DNA of 64,000 bases from contig JAQFWX010000058.1 in assembly GCA_027605045.1 (NCBI GenBank), positions 62,001-126,000 of the forward strand. Direction: 5' to 3'. Position numbers and translations under genes: made by a program. This document shows, in pieces, positions 58,101 to 64,000 of this stretch. Source of the DNA: Phallus indusiatus. Its lineage: Eukaryota; Basidiomycota; Agaricomycetes; Phallales; Phallaceae. Under the pieces are notes generated by a model that was not told the origin of the DNA, did no database searches, and saw nothing but the letters and a program-made list of their open reading frames with translations. Position 1 is the first letter of the stretch. The number at the start of each line of letters is the position of its first letter.

Positions 58101-59455
58101 CAGTCTGAATCGCGAACGGCTAAGCAGACGATGTTGAACGAGCCTAAAAGGGGTGCGATGTACTTGAAAAAAAAATACAAAGTTCAGTACGTCGAAGTGT
58201 TTTAACATGAATGATTTTACCTCTGGGAACCACTACATGATGTGAGCAAACGCAGCGTGAAAACAACGTAGCTCTGTTTGAGAAAAATCTTATGTACCTC
58301 ATATACGAAGCTGAAGAAATAGAATGAGTAAAAATGGCACGTTCAATGAAAGACAAGGAAGACTTACACGACTGCAACCACAATCCAGAAGAATCGTAAA
58401 CTGTGTCAAGAAAGTCAAAACGCATAGTCGAGATTTTTAAAACGGGTTACCGACCGTTTGCCCTGGAGAAGCTCCCCTTTTGAACGATGCAAAACGTCGA
58501 ACAAATTAACATAAATGAGATTCTGAGGATACAGCATTGTTGTGGGATAAACGAGGAAAGACCCTGTTATAATGCATACGTCGCAAAAATTGAGTATCGA
58601 CGAAATGAATTAGTGTGATCTAGTTTACGCACGGAACAGCCCTGCGAAACCGTAACCGATGAGCTGTGAAGCAAGAAGGGTGAAGATCGCGTTTCCGGCC
58701 TGACAAAAGGTTATGGGTTACGGGTTTGCTTTTTTTTTTCATGTGAAAGTACTAACGTTAACGTTGATGTTATAGAACAGATCATCTGCGGCAAATACGA
58801 AGCAAGCTGTAGCTGCGACAGACGCAGTGTTCGCCATAATTTGAGAAGCAACGTGTTCTTTGATATCTAAGATCGGATTCGGTTTAGTGTCGTGCAAGCA
58901 TGATGTCAAAAAAAAGAGGGATTCGCTGACTGAATGGGCCAGGATTCATAAAATTCCAGAATTTATTTCCTTTATGGAGGCGGGAACCAGGTCCTGGAAT
59001 GGCGACTTCGAAAAATTTGCCAAACATGTACGCCAAAAGCTGAAGGAACAAGGGCGACACATCGATGACTTGAGGTCGGAATTGCTAGGTAAGAGATTAA
59101 AAACGCGAGATTTTATTTATCGAGCGACCGAGGGTTTACTTACGAAAAGCATGGCGAGGACAGCACCGAAGACGGCGAGTCCGATACCGCTGAACCACAT
59201 GCGAAAGGTATTCACTGGCAACGAGGGGTCATCTTCGAGACTGACAAGGGCGGTCGCAAAATCTGCGGGTGTCTCTAAGACCTTTTCCTTCCCATTATGA
59301 TCGTAGAGTCGGTCTTCAACATCTTGTTCCTTGACGTCGATACTAGCCTCGAGCTTGCTATCATCGTAAGAGTAGCGTTTCTCCTCAGTGAGTTGGCCAA
59401 GAGCGTCTGAGGCGTCTCTGCTATCGGTGATAATAACTTCTTCGTGGCGTGTCAT
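55154..59455 (-). CDS. OPT-family oligopeptide transporter
   Basis: A proton-coupled plasma-membrane importer of small peptides, with roughly 12-14 helices and around twenty short introns. From the ATG at 59455: MTRHEEVIITDSRDASDALG, an acidic N-terminus, then NTFRMWFSGIGLAVFGAVLA. After an intron, FRPQVIDVSPLFLQLLAYMF and FWNFMNPGPF/NIKEHVASQI carry the NPGPFNIKEH signature. Later come VYPTTMLYPQNLIYVNLFDV, YIAPLLGSFNIVCLAV, GLLGFGLDWA, VPPRVWFTVQVCGTIVGALL (the K-I-P-P-R-like site), GPHGPYFIVPIGIVIGLALP, WLVYVNTAVLAC and INTWMLIGLTSHFYIRRYKA. The end is FALAGAGGKSVPFP/KWALNPAGNA/DYCKVTS with the stop at 55154. Each of the last two junctions uses a GT-AG intron. The family call is secure; middle exon borders are approximate. 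Confidence 0.87.
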
Positions 59456-62400
59456 GCTATGATTCGTGACAAGGAGAGCAGCACCGTTGGGGATATGGTG
59501 GCAGAAGACTCAAATATATCCGAATTAGTGTGGGGGTCTTAATATAAATGACGGCACTGGCACCAATTCAATTGGATGCAAGCCATCCAGCGATAGAAGA
59601 ACTTCATGTGTAAGTTCCGATAAAGGGGCTTGGCGAAAATAAGATGAAACGAAACGAAAACGTGATTATGGGCGAAGATGAGGTGAGGGGATAATAGTTG
59701 TTCAGATGCGAGTCGGAAAAATGATTGGTGCAAGGAGGGGTGTTGTTGTTAGTATTGCTTATCGGTTAACGCAAGTCCATGTGGAGCCCGGTCGACCGCT
59801 GAAAAAAAAGCCAAGATTGTGATAGTGATACATACCCGCGTTTGCGATAACACCGACGACCAAGGTATATTTCTCATGGATTGAGAACAAAACCATTGTT
59901 CAAAATCAAGAATTTAGAAGGCGCAAATAAAAATGCGGAACTGAATTATGATTATATTGGAATTCATTGAATGTCATGGACCCACCAACATATTTATTCA
60001 AGTAAAATGACCGGAGTATTTGCCGTTTAATAAAGGACGATACCATATCAGACAATTAAATATTGACGATTGAAGCCACCACAAGGAGCAGCGTCTTGGC
60101 GTATCAATTTTGTTGTCTCGTGCTCTTGGAGGTTGCCCCAATCAGCTGCTATCTTCAGGCACATTCAACATCCACGCAAAACAAATGGAGCATATGATTT
60201 CTGATATTGGAGATAATACCATTGTCGAAGGTCTAAACAAAGATCAAGTTGACAGCCTGGAAAGATAATTAGAGGTCAGCTGAGGACATCGTTCGAGGTT
60301 GAGTGCTATCGCGGTCTCCAGGTAGTTGTACCCTAAGCTGCACATGCTCTTGAAAGTGGAACTAAACGTCATGAAACTTCTATATGTTTAGACCTGGTTG
60401 AGACGTCCCTGTTAGGTCGATGGATATTATTTAAGGTTCTGGATACGATGCTCATCTCACCCTGTATGATGATAAGGTCCCATGATAAGCTATCACGGAT
60501 GCACGGCAAAAATCGAGATAATTAAGGCCAGCCGAAAATATACGTGGCAAGGTGGGCACGGTATAGAAGCTTTCTAGGACAGTCTCACGAAAAGATTTGC
60601 AAGGGAGGGCAAGCTGCAAGACTAACGAGGACACAATGAGAGGGAGCAAAGAGTTGTAAGAACTGAAACACTAAGCGTTCATAACATTTGATCCATGTTT
60701 ATCTCGCCGAACTTATCTCTCGTACGCTCGGAGAATTAGTTGAGAATTAGTGTATCAGAGGGAAAAATTCGACAAGCGAAAGACTTGAACCAGATTACGT
60801 AACTGGGCTTCTCAGCGAGTCACAGCGACTCGTCATCTTTTCGCAACATGTCGCAAAAATCAGATGATTTAGATTATAGGCAGCGGTTTGGTCAATCTAG
60901 CTTAATCAATTAATGAAGCTCCAAGTCATTTGGGAAGTACTGTACTGCATATGATATGGCTGTCAAGGGGTTAGTGTCGTATATATTCCTTTATGACGTT
61001 TTTGATATATTGATTAAATGTTCGGAACGGTGATAATAGAACTTCAGCGAGGTTGGCGAGGAAAATATTGTGGCATGGAAAAACCAAACTCACATAGAAT
61101 TAACAAACACGAAGAGGAAGTACCGCTACTGAGGAAGGTGAGTGATGAGCCAGATGGAAGTATTGGAAGTACTGGAGCATTAGATATAACTATGTTGCAG
61201 AAAGGACTCTAGCTTGGACGGTAGGAAGAAGGAAAAGCTTTGACGCATAGGCCCCGACCCTTAGGGACTATCCGGATCCACACACTCTCTCCGTGTTGCA
61301 GCTCAACGAAAGCTCGTAGTACAATATTTACAGACCAGGTTTAGTCGTAGTGGCAAAAGGTAATCATTGCCCTTGTAAAAGGTTGTCAGTAACCGCTATT
61401 CATCTGTAAGCCAGGCGAGTGCCATTTCCTCACTGAGGCCCCACGTTTATTAGAATGGAGGCCGAGGCCAAAGGCATTTTTGGACCTCTGATGCCGAAGA
61501 TTTCCAGGCTATCTTGATTAAAAATATATCGGCAGCGGGGCTTCCCTCCCTCGGACCAGGCGCAGACAGGAATGCTTGTGGTACTCCACCTGCATCAATT
61601 CCAGGCTGGGCCGACTGCGAACATGGTTATGCCGGACGAAATTCGGGCTAAAAAGGGGTGCCGTTTTCAGCTCAAATCGATAATTTTCAGCCGCGGCTTC
61701 AATGCCAATAAACGGGGGGCCTCACTGTTGTCGTGAGCCGGTAGTCAAACATAGCCGTGCCAAATGGCATGCCGTATCGGACTCAAAAATTGTAACATCA
61801 AGCTTACATTCGCAATCCATCGCCGTCTTGTTCAATGCGATTATCTACAGAGTATATATACATATGGGGTCCTACTATATACGCACGGCGTGAGTGCTTT
61901 TCTCATATACTGTGGCGGGTAAACAGGTACCTAACAGACGTGGGAACGCAATTACTGAAATAAGATTGAAATTGATGAAGGTGAAGGCGGTACTGTTATA
62001 TCTGGGGTCTTGGAATTCAAAAGGAAGGGGAGCGGTCCGCCTGGAAACTTCGTAGCCGCATTTCGTGTCACGATGGGAGAGACTGCGGAAATTTTGGTGT
62101 GAGGGAAAGTTTATTTGAGGGGAGTCCTACGCTTGTCTATAAGCGCCAATTTTAATCTTTCAATTAAACTACCGTGTTTTTTTTTTGAAATTTGAAGCTC
62201 AAGGTCGATAATCTGGTCCCTGAGATATGAGGCCTGAGGCCTGAGTTTCTATGGTGCCAACACTGATAAGATTCGACATGGTCGTCCGTTAAATCAGGTT
62301 CAATTATGACTTCTTTGCAAGCTTCGCCCCTGGCTTGAAATACAAGCATTACGAAATTTCGTCTTCATTTGACACCTCATTTCGTCGTATGACCCTTGTT

Positions 62401-62628
62401 CAACAACTCCATCGCCTTAAACAATTTCAATCCGGCAAAATCAAACTTTAGGGACTGTGCTTCTTCAGGTTGGCGTTCATCGATCATCGCGTCATCGATC
62501 ATCCGTCATCCGTCATTGTTCCCCTATGTCGCAAATGATTGCCATATAAAAATCGCCATCTAATCTGCTTCGGTCCACAAAAAATCTCTCTTCAACAATA
62601 CTTATACTTCGCTTTCTAATCTACTCTC
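59456..62628. other. Large intergenic region, no gene recognised
   Basis: Only frames of about 60-65 codons occur, without family resemblance or clear exon chains. The part next to 59455 holds the OPT promoter. Just before the next gene, a catataaaaatcgcc TATA-type element lies near 62544, about 85 bases upstream of the ATG at 62629. Confidence 0.5.
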
Positions 62629-62913
62629 ATGTTCCCTCGTGTTTTCTTACTTTTTTCCATCGCTTTGGCGTTCTCCACCATCGTGTTTGCTTTGCCAACC
62701 AGCTCGCGGATTGTCATTCCGACCCAGAACAAAACTTTGCCGATCGGCTCTGAGGCAAGAATTGGAATTACGATCTCCAACAACGACAGAGTCGACAACG
62801 TTCCGATCCGGGACAGATTACCCCCCGGCTCTCAGCCCAGAATCGGCATTACGATCCCTAACAAAGTCAAAACGACTTTGCCAATCAGCAAATCACGGAT
62901 TAATCGTTCATAA
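62629..62913 (+). CDS. Small secreted protein with internal repeats (94 aa)
   Basis: The N-terminus MFPRVFLLFSIALAFSTIVF and the following ALPTSS form a strong signal peptide with a likely cleavage after the alanine. The mature part of about 70 residues is built from a repeated pattern: SSRIVIPTQNKTLPIG, EARIGITISNNDRVDNVPI and QPRIGITIPNKVKTTLPIS, ending SRINRS. There are no cysteines. A TATA box and CT-rich leader (aaatctctcttcaac) lie at the expected distance. It resembles small secreted orphan proteins of mushrooms; no function can be assigned. Confidence 0.65.
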   Translation: MFPRVFLLFSIALAFSTIVFALPTSSRIVIPTQNKTLPIGSEARIGITISNNDRVDNVPIRDRLPPGSQPRIGITIPNKVKTTLPISKSRINRS

Positions 62914-64000
62914 AAATCAGGTTGACCCAGTACCTACTCTAGGACAAATGCAGACAACGCAGGCACATGCTTGGTAAGTTTGTCCTCCACCTTCTCCTGA
63001 CCCTATTTTTACGAAATCATTTCTCAGTGTTCATCTGACGAGAAACCTACAGCGAATCTGAAAATACCATTTCTTCAAATATGACGAGTCTTTTTTGTGT
63101 TAATTTACAACTGTAATCAGTCTTTGACCTAATAATTATATATGTATATTCATTTAACCAGATACAAATTACGTGATTCAGAGTGTCCAGACGTCCAGAC
63201 TCCGGGGGCGTTTTGAACGCTAAAAGGAACTGGGATTCAACAAAAGCCTGTCCGAGATAAGTTCGCCGTGAAAGTGTCTACGTGGATTGAATGGTTCTAG
63301 TAGTTTCACTTTTTATTCTTTTCTTCGGCCACACTACACCAACCCGCTACTGTTGATTCTGAATTCGAGATAAAGTCTCGGTAATCATTTATATCAAAGG
63401 AATTCAGAAGGCAGCATTTTCCTGGTTGTTTCGCGAGCTTGTATTTGCGGGTTCATTATACACTTAGCGAACAAGAATCGTTAAAGGGTATCAAATAATC
63501 TCAATCTTGACTCGCCGCCGTCATTACCTGAGGTGGTGGGGTGCGAGATTATGCTAACTTGAATACTACTTAGGCTAAGTGCACGCTGAAATTCAACTAT
63601 ACGCTGAGAAACGTACTGAGAAAAATTACTCTGTAAAGCTAGCAAAAAAGCACGAAAAATCTATAAGGATCATAATAGGAATAGAAGGTGACATGTCCTG
63701 AGAAACAAGTACCAGTCAGTTCGTATCAGGCTTTGACAGCTCTAACTGGTAACCATTGAACGTCCGTATATGCGCGTCCGTCTTGTGTATCTCGGGCTAG
63801 TTTTACGAAACGACCCACAAGACACGATACTTTTGTTGAAAAAAAAACCCTCAGCCACTTTGACCACTAGTTCTTTCAATTACCGTGGTAGTCACTTCAC
63901 TCTCTGGACCTCAGAACTCACAATTTAGTTAATCGTGTTTATCGACAAGTTTTTGGCTCTTAATTGAGGATACATATTCCTCAGCAGTGTCAATGAGTAT
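62914..64000. other. Intergenic to window end
   Basis: No gene recognised. Frames are short and unsupported on both strands. Confidence 0.5.

Noticed and set aside
58860..59300. 146-codon forward open frame
   Set aside because: It lies antisense to OPT exons whose reverse-strand reading (FRPQVIDVSP..., NPGPF/NIKEH) matches the transporter family, so it is a shadow frame.

Overview
The window is nuclear DNA of a filamentous basidiomycete, most likely an Agaricomycete. Genes are broken by many 45-70 base GT-AG introns. The gene content fits: a DUF6533 membrane protein, a Kei1-type protein, a LIM-RhoGAP, the fungal complex I 21 kDa subunit, an OPT transporter and small secreted proteins. No prophage, operon or CRISPR array is present. 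Exon models were read by eye from splice signals and protein similarity, so individual junctions may be off.

Layout. 0-4.2 kb: empty flank, then a DUF6533 gene. 4.4-10.9 kb: a tandem array of four copies of an unnamed fungal gene family, one apparently intact (8440-9723). 11.4-20.8 kb: conserved block with a Kei1 homologue, an Rga1-like LIM-RhoGAP, ribosomal protein S15 and acidic protein P2. 20.8-28.2 kb: degraded family copies around the SNARE gene VTI1, mixed with duplicated scraps of neighbouring host genes and a MITE-like foldback element. 28.2-36.0 kb: conserved block with a CDK7/Kin28 kinase, COX23, two tRNA-Thr genes, an FG nucleoporin and complex I subunit NUXM. 36.4-40.4 kb: a second cluster of family copies. 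41.0-51.1 kb: tRNA-Pro, an erythromycin-esterase-like enzyme, a polytopic membrane protein, tRNA-Ala, an RBR ubiquitin ligase, a secreted cupin-like protein and a rhodopsin-like membrane protein. 51.8-59.5 kb: an OPT transporter gene with a partial copy of its 3' end, the two flanking a secreted-protein gene. 59.5-64 kb: mostly empty, with one small secreted protein gene.

The unusual element is the repeated family. Its full form has four exons: an N-terminal domain of about 90 residues, a linker, a coiled coil of variable repeat number, and a helical C-terminal domain with an invariant R-x2-G-N-x2-A-H motif. This resembles the R/H motif of DUF4145-type HEPN domains, an inference that needs structure prediction or profile searches. 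About a dozen copies or fragments are visible, on both strands, nearly all broken by frameshifts, stops or truncation. Several lie beside duplicated, internally deleted pieces of adjacent essential genes (CDK7, and the RPP2/VTI1 flanks). This suggests repeated recombination or insertion at these sites. The conserved blocks between the clusters are housekeeping genes for transcription, translation, membrane traffic and mitochondria.
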